DNA of 64,000 nt from NCBI RefSeq assembly GCF_022968395.1, contig NZ_JALJQZ010000017.1, forward strand, positions 1 to 64,000, read 5' to 3'. This document shows, piece by piece, positions 17,720 through 25,733 of the stretch (the stretch's first letter is position 1; every line of letters starts with the position of its first letter). Below the pieces are notes generated by a model that ran no database searches, was not told the DNA's origin, and saw only the letters and a program-made list of their open reading frames with translations. This DNA comes from Affinirhizobium lemnae (GTDB taxonomy: Bacteria; Pseudomonadota; Alphaproteobacteria; Rhizobiales; Rhizobiaceae). The position numbers and the translations under genes were made by a program.

Positions 17720-18562
17720 TCAAGGAGTGGGAGCCGCGGCGCGTGCGCGGAGGATTGCCCACATGCCGATCACCAGCATGGGCAGGGAAAGCACCATTCC
17801 CATGGTCAGCCAGCCGAACGCGAGATAACCGAGCTGCGGATCCGGCTCCCGGAAGAATTCCACGAAGATACGCGACAGCGCGTAACCACAGACGAAGGCG
17901 CCTGCCACCGTGCCGGGCTTCCGCAGTGCTTTGACGTGATGAGTCAGGACACGAAGAACGAGCAGCAGGACGATGCCTTCGAGCACGGCCTCGTACAACT
18001 GGCTGGGGTGGCGTGCAAAAGGCCCGCCCGTCGGGAAAACCATGGCCCAGGGAACATCGCTGATGCGACCCCAGAGTTCGCCATTGACGAAATTTGCGAG
18101 GCGGCCAAAGAATAACCCGAACGGCGCAACGGTCGCTACCGTATCGAACAGGCTCCAGACCGGGATGGCGTTGCGTCTGGCGAAGAAGATCATTGCCAGA
18201 GTGGTGCCGATCAATCCTCCGTGGAACGACATGCCGCCATTCCAGATCTGGATCGCCCTGATCGGGTTCTCGATCACCGCTCCCATATCGTAGAAGAGGA
18301 TGTAGCCGATACGTCCGCCAAGAACGATACCAGCGGCGACCCAAACAAGGAAATCGTCCAGTTTTTCCGCCGTCATGGGCGATGTGCCGTTCGGCCAGAG
18401 CTCCGGTCTGGTGACCATGCGCTTGGCATAGTGCCAGCCTAGCATGATACCGACGACATAGGCGATGCCATACCAATGCACGGCAAGAGGACCGATCGAA
18501 AACGCGATCGGGTCTATGTTCGGATAGGGTAGTATGGCGAGAAGACCAGGTGCTGAGTACAA
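17720..18562 (-). CDS. lgt: Prolipoprotein diacylglyceryl transferase
   Basis: Transfers diacylglycerol from phosphatidylglycerol to the lipobox Cys. The 280-residue integral membrane protein has [41 protein letters not shown], and the Lgt signature [14 protein letters not shown]. The start is taken as TTG 18562 because a ribosome site (gagg) sits at the right distance; an in-frame ATG at 18589 would add nine residues. It is divergent from ubiK. Confidence 0.93.
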   Translation of the reverse strand: MYSAPGLLAILPYPNIDPIAFSIGPLAVHWYGIAYVVGIMLGWHYAKRMVTRPELWPNGTSPMTAEKLDDFLVWVAAGIVLGGRIGYILFYDMGAVIENPIRAIQIWNGGMSFHGGLIGTTLAMIFFARRNAIPVWSLFDTVATVAPFGLFFGRLANFVNGELWGRISDVPWAMVFPTGGPFARHPSQLYEAVLEGIVLLLVLRVLTHHVKALRKPGTVAGAFVCGYALSRIFVEFFREPDPQLGYLAFGWLTMGMVLSLPMLVIGMWAILRARAAAPTP

Positions 18563-18785
18563 ATGAAAATACCTCGGCCGGAAAGCCAATTCTTTCGCGG
18601 AAGATGACTTTCGTCCCTGAACGGGTCAAGGCTTATCTCGCCAAAGCTCTGGTCATCCTCAGACAATTGCAGGAATCCGATCCAGGGAGTGCCAAAAATC
18701 TTGCAAGCAGGTTCGTCTGCGCCTACCTCAGTTGGGAAGATCAACGGCTTGCCGCCGCGGCGGCCCGGATAAGGAGTAGAGATCC

Positions 18786-19043
18786 ATGTCTACCGGCAGC
18801 AATCGCATTCTCGATGAATTCGCCCGCCTGATGACGGATGCGGCGGGAGCGGCGCAGAGTGTGCGCAAGGAGGCCGAAACGGCAATCCATGCGCAAATGG
18901 AGCGTTTCATCAATTCGCTGGACGTGGTGAAGCGCGAGGAATTCGAGGCCGTGCGTGAGATGGCCATCAAGGCTCGCGATGAGAACGATGCGTTGAAAGC
19001 GCGGATCGAGGTATTGGAAGCCAAGCTTGCCAATAACGGCTGA
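18786..19043 (+). CDS. ubiK: Ubiquinone biosynthesis accessory factor UbiK
   Basis: An 85-residue BMFP/YqiC-family protein. The N-terminal amphipathic region (ILDEFARLMTDAAGAAQSVR) is followed by VKREEFEAVREMAIKARDEN and a leucine-rich coiled coil (LKARIEVLEAKLAN). UbiK assists the Ubi complex that makes ubiquinone in proteobacteria. A ribosome site (aaggagta) precedes ATG 18786. Confidence 0.9.
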   Translation: MSTGSNRILDEFARLMTDAAGAAQSVRKEAETAIHAQMERFINSLDVVKREEFEAVREMAIKARDENDALKARIEVLEAKLANNG

Positions 19044-19068
19044 AACGTCTCTTCCAACAGGGTTTCGA

Positions 19069-19104
19069 GGCGCATTCCTGTTAACGGGGGATGCGTCTTT
19101 TTTT
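19069..19104 (+). terminator. ubiK terminator
   Basis: A 10-bp stem (GGCGCATTCC / GGGATGCGTC, two wobble pairs) followed by seven T residues, 26 bases past the ubiK stop codon. Confidence 0.75.
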
Positions 19105-19144
19105 GTGTTGACCGGTTTCAGCCGTCAGCCTGTACAAACAAAAT

Positions 19145-19228
19145 TCGGGCCTGTGGACAGGTTGGAAAAACGCAAGTCGCAGAGTCGCTTAATCATAAAA
19201 TCTTAACCCTCGTGAGAGGGTGTTTTTT
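19145..19228 (+). ncRNA. Candidate small RNA between ubiK and ybjN
   Basis: After the ubiK terminator there is a TTGACC box (19108-19113) and a TGTACAAA box (19131-19138), then ~85 bases without a frame, ending in a perfect terminator: ACCCTC - GTGA - GAGGGT (19206-19221) plus GTTTTTT. Two terminators with a promoter-like pair between them suggest a small transcript. The start is estimated from the -10 box. No known family is recognised. The rest of 19044-19460 (19229-19460) holds only the upstream region of the YbjN-domain gene. Confidence 0.4.
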
Positions 19229-19460
19229 GAGTCGTCCCCGCAAAATGTGGCAAGAGGGACTGGTACTCGGATTCTCTGCCTATACACTGATTTTAAATGA
19301 TGATTCGAAACAGCGGTCACAAGCTCCAGACAGGGCTGATGCTCTAGTGTGGCTGTTGTAGGGAGCATCGAGACTATCAGTTTCCGGTCATTGTGTGTGC
19401 GTCTGTTGGTGCGTAGTCCTTGCACGAATGCCGCTTCCATTCCGGTTTAGAAGGTGCCGC

Positions 19461-19961
19461 ATGAGCCTAATTGAGATCCAGACGGAACGTCACTCGAACC
19501 CGGTCGACATGATCGAGTTCGTCGCCGCCTCGAACGACTGGACGTTCGAGCGTTCCGGCGAAGACGAAATCGCCATGACCGTAGAGGGTCACTGGACGGA
19601 TTACCACGTTTCCTTTTCCTGGATGGAGGAGTTCGAAGCGCTTCATCTGGCCTGTGCCTTCGATCTGAAGGTGCCTGAAATTCGCGTGAACGAGATCATC
19701 CGGCTGTTGTCGCAGGTCAACGGTCAGGTGCTGATGGGTCACTTCGATCTCTGGCGGCAGGAAGACGTGGTCATTTTCCGCCAGTCCCTGCTTCTGGCAG
19801 GCGGCGCGGAGCCGACGAACCAGCAGGTTGAAGTTCTGCTTTCCAACGCCCTGGAGACCTGCGAAACCTATTATCAGGCGTTCCAGTTCGTCGTGTGGTC
19901 TGGGCTCGATGCAAAATCTGCCATGGAGGCCGTGCTGTTCGAGACTGTTGGTGAATGCTGA
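19461..19961 (+). CDS. YbjN-domain protein
   Basis: A 166-residue cytosolic protein of the YbjN family, an alpha/beta fold related to type III secretion chaperones. It has VDMIEFVAASNDWTFERSGED (about residues 16-36), YHVSFSWMEEFEALHLACAF and VNEIIRLLSQVNGQV, typical of the alphaproteobacterial group. ATG 19461 is used. The stop overlaps the start region of proC (TGATG), so the two are coupled. Function unknown. Confidence 0.85.
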   Translation: MSLIEIQTERHSNPVDMIEFVAASNDWTFERSGEDEIAMTVEGHWTDYHVSFSWMEEFEALHLACAFDLKVPEIRVNEIIRLLSQVNGQVLMGHFDLWRQEDVVIFRQSLLLAGGAEPTNQQVEVLLSNALETCETYYQAFQFVVWSGLDAKSAMEAVLFETVGEC

Positions 19962-20779
19962 TGCCTGTTTCTGCCCAAAATCCGATCGTGCTGGTTGGCG
20001 CCGGCAACATGGGTGGCGCCATGCTGTTTGGCTGGCTGAAGAACGGCGTTTCACCGGAGAATGTTCTGGTGATCGATCCGGCGCCCTCCGAGGCGACGAA
20101 GGGCAGACTGGCTGAGGCCGGCGTGCGCCATGCAACGCAAGCGCCTGCGGGTATTGTCGCATCCATTCTGTTCATAGCGGTTAAGCCGCAGGTCATGGAT
20201 GCGGTGCTGCCGCCGCTGCAAGGTCTGGTCGGGTCTGGAACCGTGGTGGTGTCCGTTGCGGCGGGCAAGACGCTTAGATCGATCGAAAATGCTCTTGGAG
20301 AGGCTGGCATGGTTCGCGCCATGCCCAACACGCCTGCGATGGTCGGTCGTGGCGTGACAGGTGCTTTCGCCAATGCCAGGGTTTCCGCCGAGCAGAAGCA
20401 ATCCGTGCATGACCTTCTGAAGGTCAGCGGTCCTGTCGAGTGGGTCGCGACTGAAGCAGATATCGATTCCGTCACGGCGGTCTCGGGCAGCGGTCCGGCT
20501 TACGTGTTCTACCTCGTGGAATGCATGGCGGAAGCTGGCCGCAAGCTGGGTCTTCCCGCAGATCTTGCCATGCGTCTTGCTCGCGAAACCGTGGCGGGCG
20601 CAGGGGAACTGCTGCATCAATCGACGGAGGAGGCTGCGCAGCTTCGCAAGAATGTGACGTCTCCCGGCGGAACAACGGCTGCGGCACTTTCCGTGCTGAT
20701 GGCGGACGATGCCATGCAGCCGCTGTTCGACAGGGCAATTGAAGCGGCACGCACGCGTGCGCAGGAACTGGGAAGCTGA
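19961..20779 (+). CDS. proC: Pyrroline-5-carboxylate reductase
   Basis: Last step of proline synthesis: NAD(P)H-dependent reduction of pyrroline-5-carboxylate. The 272-residue product has the Rossmann start VLVGAGNMGGAML (about residues 8-20), MVRAMPNTPAMVGRG, SGSGPAYVFYL, and the family signature ETVAGAGELL with NVTSPGGTTAAAL near the C-terminus. ATG 19961 overlaps the preceding stop codon by one base; an ATG six bases earlier is equally in frame. Confidence 0.96.
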   Translation: MPVSAQNPIVLVGAGNMGGAMLFGWLKNGVSPENVLVIDPAPSEATKGRLAEAGVRHATQAPAGIVASILFIAVKPQVMDAVLPPLQGLVGSGTVVVSVAAGKTLRSIENALGEAGMVRAMPNTPAMVGRGVTGAFANARVSAEQKQSVHDLLKVSGPVEWVATEADIDSVTAVSGSGPAYVFYLVECMAEAGRKLGLPADLAMRLARETVAGAGELLHQSTEEAAQLRKNVTSPGGTTAAALSVLMADDAMQPLFDRAIEAARTRAQELGS

Positions 20780-20782
20780 GCC

Positions 20783-21121
20783 TTGGCCGAGATCACCTTT
20801 GACGACTTCGAAAAAATCGACATCCGTGTCGGCACCATTGTCGAGGTCGAGGATTTTCCGGAAGCGCGCAAGCCCGCCTACAAGCTTCGGATCGACTTTG
20901 GCCCGGAGATCGGCGTGAAGCGCTCATCCGCGCAAATCACCGTACATTATACGCCGGAGACCCTTCTGGGGCGGCAGGTTCTGGGCGTCGTCAACTTCCC
21001 TCCGCGTCAGATCGGGCCGGTGCGTTCCGAAGTGCTGACGCTGGGTTTTGCCGATGAGAATGGCGCAATTGTTCTGGCCAGCGTCGAGCGTGGTGTTCCG
21101 AACGGCAAGAAGATGGTGTGA
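20783..21121 (+). CDS. csaA: tRNA-binding protein CsaA
   Basis: A 112-residue protein consisting only of the EMAP/Trbp111-type OB-fold tRNA-binding domain. It has [20 protein letters not shown] (about residues 9-28), [27 protein letters not shown] and the ending [10 protein letters not shown]. CsaA has chaperone-like activity and binds tRNA. The start is TTG 20783, three bases after the proC stop, in the same operon. Confidence 0.92.
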   Translation: MAEITFDDFEKIDIRVGTIVEVEDFPEARKPAYKLRIDFGPEIGVKRSSAQITVHYTPETLLGRQVLGVVNFPPRQIGPVRSEVLTLGFADENGAIVLASVERGVPNGKKMV

Positions 21122-21134
21122 TCTTGTCCAGTCT

Positions 21135-22595
21135 TCAGGCTGGCACTCGCACCACAGCGCGCAGGCCGCCGAGAGGGCTATCGTACAAGGTGACGTTACC
21201 GCCATGGCCACGGGCAATGTCTCTGGCAATGGCAAGCCCGAGGCCCGTGCCGGAAGCGTTCAGATTGCGTGCCTCATCCAATCTGTAGAACGGTTTGAAC
21301 ACATCCTCACGTGAGGCTTCCGGAATGCCGGGGCCGTCATCGTCAAATATGAGAGTTAGCCATTTGGCGCTGTGCCGGGCTTCGATCGTCAGGCGGTTCG
21401 CATAGCGCTGGCTGTTGGAAGCGAGATTGCCGACAAGACGCATGAAAGCATTGGGACGCACAGACAGCAGATCCTCGCCATCGATGGTATAGTCCATCTG
21501 CTTGCCGTGCAGATCGAAGTCGACCTTGATCTTTTCCAACAATTCGCTGAGGCGAAGTTCACCAAAATCCTCTTCCGCTTCGCCGCGCGCGAAGGCGAGA
21601 TAGCCCTCCAGCATGCTCTGCATGTCCTCGACATCCGCTTCCATGCCTTGCAGGTCCGGATTGTTTCCCGCCAGTGCTAATTGCAGCTTGAAGCGGGTGA
21701 GGATCGTTCGAAGGTCGTGGCTGATGCCCGTCAGCATGGCGGTGCGCTGCTCGATCTGCCGCTCGATGCGCTCGCGCATCTGGTTGAAGGCGATGCCTGC
21801 GCGGCGAATTTCATCGGCTCCGCGAGGCACAAAGCCATCATTGCGCTGGCCCTTGCCAAAGCTTTCGGCGGCATCCGCCAGCATGAGGATAGGGCGGATC
21901 TGACCGCGCAGGAACAGGATTGAAATACCGATGAGGAGAAGTGATGTACCGAACATCCAGACCAGGAAGATATGCGTGTTGGAAGCGTAGGTCTGGTTGC
22001 GAATTGTAAAGACGCGCAGCACCTTGTCATCCAGCTGGATGCGAATTTCCACCAGACGGCTGTCGCCGACCGTATCGATCCAGTAGGGCAGGCGGATCTG
22101 CTGATTGATCTGGTCCGCGAGAATATCATCCAGGATCGAAAAGAACGGCTTCGGGCGCGGCGGCGGCAGCTGGGTATCGGGCAGAACCGATATGTTCAGC
22201 GATAGCTGGTCACGGGCGATACGGGTTATCTCCGTATAATCGCCATTGGCGGGCGGATAGGTCTTGATGATCTCGATGATCGCCGCGATGTCACGCGTTA
22301 CGGCCTGCGACAGCCGCTCGGTCACGTTTCGCCAGTGCCGTTCCATGAAGACGGCTGATACGACGGTCTGTAAGAGAAGCATCGGAATGATGACGATCAG
22401 CACGGATCGGGTGTAGAGGCCGGTCGGCATGCGGCGCTTCAGCCACCGCGTTGCTTTCGTCCAGCCAGGAGGCTTGAGCCGGTCCATCACAGGCTCCACC
22501 CGCTGCTTCAGGCTGCCGGTCGCGTTGGAGAGGGTGGCGGAGAGCCGCTTCAGCTGATCGAGAGAGCGGTTGAGTGGTGGACGAAGATCAGTCAA
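21135..22595 (-). CDS. EnvZ-type sensor histidine kinase
   Basis: A 486-residue membrane kinase. Helices lie at about 63-83 and 215-235 with a ~130-residue periplasmic domain between, then HAMP, H-box GISHDLRTILTR (His about 293), N-box NLASNSQRYANR, DDGPGIPEASREDVFKPF and GTGLGLAIARDIARGHGG. The H-box has Ile where most EnvZ-type kinases have Pro (HDLRTPLTR). It overlaps the response-regulator gene by 8 bases, so it is its cognate kinase. The signal is not known. Confidence 0.92.
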   Translation of the reverse strand: MTDLRPPLNRSLDQLKRLSATLSNATGSLKQRVEPVMDRLKPPGWTKATRWLKRRMPTGLYTRSVLIVIIPMLLLQTVVSAVFMERHWRNVTERLSQAVTRDIAAIIEIIKTYPPANGDYTEITRIARDQLSLNISVLPDTQLPPPRPKPFFSILDDILADQINQQIRLPYWIDTVGDSRLVEIRIQLDDKVLRVFTIRNQTYASNTHIFLVWMFGTSLLLIGISILFLRGQIRPILMLADAAESFGKGQRNDGFVPRGADEIRRAGIAFNQMRERIERQIEQRTAMLTGISHDLRTILTRFKLQLALAGNNPDLQGMEADVEDMQSMLEGYLAFARGEAEEDFGELRLSELLEKIKVDFDLHGKQMDYTIDGEDLLSVRPNAFMRLVGNLASNSQRYANRLTIEARHSAKWLTLIFDDDGPGIPEASREDVFKPFYRLDEARNLNASGTGLGLAIARDIARGHGGNVTLYDSPLGGLRAVVRVPA

Positions 22596-23298
22596 TGCTC
22601 AGGCGGTAGCCTATGCCGCGAACGGTCTGAAGGTAGACCGGGTTGGCCGGATCATCCTCGATCTTCCGGCGCAGTCGGTTGATCTGCACGTCTATCGTTC
22701 GCTCTCCTACTTCGGCATCGTCGCCGATCAGTTCATGGCGCGGAATTGTATCTCCCGCGCGCAGCGCAAACAGAAGCATAATTTCCTGTTCGCGATCCGT
22801 CAGACGAATTGTCTCGGCGGCGCGGCGAAGTTCCTTGCGGGCAATCGAGAAGGTGAAGGGGCCGAACATGATCTGATCGATCTTCGGAACCTCCGGATTG
22901 GAATTGCGCCGCAGGATATTGTTGATGCGCAGGACGAGTTCGCGTGGATCAAACGGCTTCGGCAGATAGTCGTCGGCTCCCGCCTCCAGTCCTGCGATGC
23001 GCGATTCCGCTTCGGCCCGCGCGGTCAGCAGAATGATGGGGATTGCCCGCTTTTCGCGCATGGACTGGGTGAGCGAGATGCCTGTCTCGCCCGGCATCAT
23101 GACATCGAGAATGATGAGGTCGAATTCTATTCCTTCGAGCCGGCGTCTGGCTTCGGCAGCATCGCCTGCCACCGTGACGCGAAAGCCCTGTTCCATCAGG
23201 TAGCGATGGAGGAGATCGCGAATACGCCGGTCATCATCGACCACCAACAGGTGGGCGGCGTCATCGGATGGTGACACTGCTGGATTCGCCATATTCAC
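22588..23298 (-). CDS. petR: OmpR-family response regulator (PetR-like)
   Basis: A 236-residue regulator: receiver domain with acidic pocket VVDDDRR (about residues 19-25), phosphorylated Asp in LIILDVMMPG (about 66-75), and Lys in DYLPKPFDP; then a winged-helix domain ending in DVQINRLRRKIEDDP and TVRGIGYRL. It overlaps the MarR-family gene upstream by 4 bases and the kinase gene by 8. In Rhodobacter the MarR protein PetP and regulator PetR form the same pair, needed for cytochrome bc1 expression; the name here is by that analogy. Confidence 0.85.
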   Translation of the reverse strand: MNMANPAVSPSDDAAHLLVVDDDRRIRDLLHRYLMEQGFRVTVAGDAAEARRRLEGIEFDLIILDVMMPGETGISLTQSMREKRAIPIILLTARAEAESRIAGLEAGADDYLPKPFDPRELVLRINNILRRNSNPEVPKIDQIMFGPFTFSIARKELRRAAETIRLTDREQEIMLLFALRAGDTIPRHELIGDDAEVGERTIDVQINRLRRKIEDDPANPVYLQTVRGIGYRLSID

Positions 23299-23810
23299 TC
23301 GACCTCGGTTTCAACCGGCTCTACGCCGTCTTCGCGACCGCGCATCGCCTTCAGAAACGCCAGCACACCACCGCGTTGCTCCGGCGTCAACTCTTCCAGT
23401 GCGCGCGCTATGCGGCGGGATTGCGGTTCCGAAAGCGCCAGCGCCAGTTCGCGCCCCGCCAATGTGGGATAAAGCCGCCGCTGGCGCCGATCCTTGGCGC
23501 CTGCCATCTGGCGGATATAGCCGTTATCGATCAACTGCTTGAGAACACGGGCGAGGCTCTGCTTGGTGATCTGCAAGGTATCAAGAAGATCGGTCACCAT
23601 CATGCCCGGCTGGCGGCAGACGAAGTAGACCACGCGGTGGTGAGCTCGCCCCATGCCGATCTTGGAAAGAATAGCATCGGGATCGGACACGAAATCCCGA
23701 TAGGCGAAGAAGAACAGCTCTATCGTTTCGAAATCGATCTGCGCCTCATCGACGGCAGGCATTGGCGGGTGAACCTTTGCAGCGGCTTTCCCTGTCGAAC
23801 CCGATGGCAC
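23295..23810 (-). CDS. petP: MarR-family regulator (PetP-like)
   Basis: A 171-residue MarR protein. The winged-helix core is about residues 48-125: MVTDLLDTLQITKQSLARVL with LIDNGYIRQMAGAKDRRQRRLYPT as wing. PetP of Rhodobacter is MarR-like and lies upstream of petR, as here. A dyad at 24004-24033 in the upstream region could be its operator. The start could also be the Met in MPAVDE, 16 codons in. Confidence 0.8.
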   Translation of the reverse strand: MPSGSTGKAAAKVHPPMPAVDEAQIDFETIELFFFAYRDFVSDPDAILSKIGMGRAHHRVVYFVCRQPGMMVTDLLDTLQITKQSLARVLKQLIDNGYIRQMAGAKDRRQRRLYPTLAGRELALALSEPQSRRIARALEELTPEQRGGVLAFLKAMRGREDGVEPVETEVE

Positions 23811-24003
23811 TGTAGTGTTTCCTCTTCGGCAAACCGTTCGCGGCGTCGCCGTGTCACGGTTGTTCTTATCGCTTCGTTGCGCCTGATAAAGCGCGAAGTG
23901 CCTCCGGAATCAACAGTGTTGTGCGCTCCTCGCCGGAATGTCAGCGTCTCGCTAGCGCAAAAAACAATGTGCACGCCAGCTCCGCTCAAGTCACGTGTTG
24001 AAT

Positions 24004-24033
24004 TCATGCAACATCATATTCTGCGTTGCATGA
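24004..24033. promoter_or_regulatory. Dyad in the petP divergent promoter region
   Basis: A perfect inverted repeat, TCATGCAAC - 12 bases - GTTGCATGA. The half-site centres are 21 bases apart, i.e. two helical turns. It lies between petP-like (minus) and the small membrane peptide gene (plus) and could serve both. Binding by the MarR protein is an inference from position. Confidence 0.45.
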
Positions 24034-24090
24034 TCGGTGGAACCTTTCTTTGTGCTGCGCCGTTTTTTGGCCGGAATAAGGAGAAAGACC

Positions 24091-24282
24091 ATGGCCTTGA
24101 TCACAAGCGATATGGCGGAACAATTGGAAGACCGCAGCATGACCGAAACAACACATCACCCGCTTCGCCCTGTATTCGTGGCCGTACTCGCGTTGAAGAT
24201 CGCCGTTGCTTCTCTTCTGATTGGCGCGGCTGCCTTTGCCCCCTCCGTCTCCGCCGAAGGCAGCTACTTCGTTTCGGAGTGA
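24091..24282 (+). CDS. Small membrane peptide, 63 residues
   Basis: A short gene with a strong ribosome site (aaggag) at the proper distance from ATG 24091. The product has a polar N-terminus (about 1-27), one hydrophobic helix (VFVAVLALKIAVASLLIGAAAFAP, about 28-51) and a short tail SVSAEGSYFVSE. The helix ending in SVSA could also be a late signal peptide. No family is recognised. It is divergent from the petP-like operon, with a dyad between them. Confidence 0.6.
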   Translation: MALITSDMAEQLEDRSMTETTHHPLRPVFVAVLALKIAVASLLIGAAAFAPSVSAEGSYFVSE

Positions 24283-24352
24283 TTTTTTCGCTGCAGGCCA
24301 GGACGAAGGGCGCTATAGGGAACCTTTCGTCAGCATCCTTCAGTGAGGCATC

Positions 24353-25000
24353 ATGGGTCAGCTCCAGGCAGGCATTATTCCCGTCACACCCTTCCAGCAG
24401 AATTGTACGATCATCTTCGACACGGAAACGAAGGAAGGGGTCGTCGTCGATCCGGGTGGCAATGCGGACCGCATTGCTGAAACTGCTCGCCGGGAAGGCA
24501 TCACCATCAAGGAAATCTGGATCACGCATGGCCATATCGACCATGCGGGCGGTGCTGACGAGTTGAGAGAAATGACCGGGGCTCCGGTTGTTGGTCCGCA
24601 CAAGGACGACCAGTATCTCCTGGACGGGCTTGCTGCTCGAGGTCAGGAATTCGGTTACAAGGCGCCAGCCCGCAATCTGGTTTCCGACCGCTACCTTGAG
24701 GACGGTGATATTGTGACGCTCGGCACGCACACCTTCAATGTGCTGCACTGCCCGGGACATGCGCCAGGCCATGTCATTTTCGTCAACAAGGATATGCGCT
24801 TCATTGTCATGGGAGATGTACTGTTCAACGGTTCGATTGGGCGTACCGATCTCCCGGGCGGCAACCATGATCAGCTGCTGGCATCGATCCGCGACAAGGT
24901 TCTGCCTCTGGGCGATGATTTCGGCTTCATCTGTGGCCACGGACCGGGTAGCCGAATTGGCGACGAACGCCGCAGCAATCCATTCCTTCAGGGGATTTGA
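24353..25000 (+). CDS. MBL-fold hydrolase, glyoxalase II-like (YcbL type)
   Basis: A 215-residue metallo-beta-lactamase-fold enzyme. The metal-binding motif is THGHIDHAGG (about residues 61-70), with further ligands in HCPGHAPGHV and GHGPGS and the Asp in VMGDVLF. FNGSIGRTDLPGG is typical of the YcbL/glyoxalase II branch, which cleaves hydroxyacylglutathione thioesters. The substrate is inferred from the family. Confidence 0.9.
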   Translation: MGQLQAGIIPVTPFQQNCTIIFDTETKEGVVVDPGGNADRIAETARREGITIKEIWITHGHIDHAGGADELREMTGAPVVGPHKDDQYLLDGLAARGQEFGYKAPARNLVSDRYLEDGDIVTLGTHTFNVLHCPGHAPGHVIFVNKDMRFIVMGDVLFNGSIGRTDLPGGNHDQLLASIRDKVLPLGDDFGFICGHGPGSRIGDERRSNPFLQGI

Positions 25001-25048
25001 CTCCATCCTCCGATGCCTTCAATGACGCCGAATTCTACCAACCGGGCA

Positions 25049-25076
25049 TAAAAAAACCCGGCATTCCTGCCGGGCT
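25049..25076 (-). terminator. Terminator of the cold-shock gene
   Basis: On the minus strand, CCCGGC / GCCGGG with a 6-base loop is followed by seven T residues, 28 bases past the csp stop codon. It also lies beyond the plus-strand MBL gene. Confidence 0.85.
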
Positions 25077-25102
25077 TCAACTAGAGAGATCCGTAGCGGA
25101 TA

Positions 25103-25318
25103 TCAGCCAGAAATCTGCAGGTTAACTGCCTTCGGGCCCTTGCCGCGACGATCCGGTTCCGTGTCGAAGCTTACTTTTTGGTTTTCGGTAAGTCCGGACA
25201 GGCCAGAAGCCTGTACAGCTGAGATGTGGACGAAGATATCGGCGCCGCCGTTATCTGGCTTGATAAAACCAAAGCCCTTGTCCGTATTAAAGAATTTTAC
25301 AGTGCCAGTCTCGGCCAT
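25103..25318 (-). CDS. Cold-shock domain protein
   Basis: A 71-residue CspA-family protein with a single cold-shock domain: GTVKFFNTDKGFGFIKPD (contains RNP1 KGFGFI, residues 14-19) and DIFVHISAV (RNP2, about 28-36). It binds single-stranded RNA and DNA and melts mRNA structure. The upstream ~185 bases appear to form a long leader, usual for cspA-type genes. Rhizobia have several paralogues; which one this is cannot be told. Confidence 0.93.
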   Translation of the reverse strand: MAETGTVKFFNTDKGFGFIKPDNGGADIFVHISAVQASGLSGLTENQKVSFDTEPDRRGKGPKAVNLQISG

Positions 25319-25516
25319 GCATCAGGTCCTTTTTCCTCTGTCCGTGTTCAGCGGCGGACAGCATCATGATATTGCCCACGAGGGGCTTGGCGGCAGGCAT
25401 TTCGAAAATGGAGGAAAGGGGCCTGTGTTACCGCAGGAAATCCGATCAAATATCATTTCTGATACTCTTCTTATCTCCTACCCGGAAGTTTTGGCGCTTC
25501 CGGAGCGCTTATTATA
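25319..25516 (-). promoter_or_regulatory. Promoter and long leader of the cold-shock gene
   Basis: On the minus strand a perfect TATAAT -10 box lies at 25511-25516, ~190 bases upstream of the start codon; the -35 region is weak. This would give a leader of ~185 bases with a GCGCTCCGGAAGCGC-type hairpin near its 5' end. Cold-shock mRNAs often carry such leaders as thermosensitive structures. The rest of 25517-25733 is AT-rich with no gene seen. Confidence 0.45.
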
Positions 25517-25733
25517 GCTCTTCCCATGCTCGTAAATTGCCCGAACATGCACAGAGTGCTGTGTAATTTGCTACTTGGCAAGAAAAACTTTTGTGCAACT
25601 AATTAGCAACACATGAACTATTGCGCTTCATGCTGAAAAATCAGCGAAATTACCGCAACCAAAAGATGAGATCCTGTGTCAAAACTGGCTTGAGTAGTTG
25701 GTTTTGTCTCAAAAAGGTGCAACGCGATTCGGC

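Noticed and set aside
16361-18115. 584-codon plus-strand frame across pgeF, the MidA-type gene and lgt
   Set aside because: Three well-supported minus-strand genes occupy the same DNA; the plus frame has no ribosome site or known domain.
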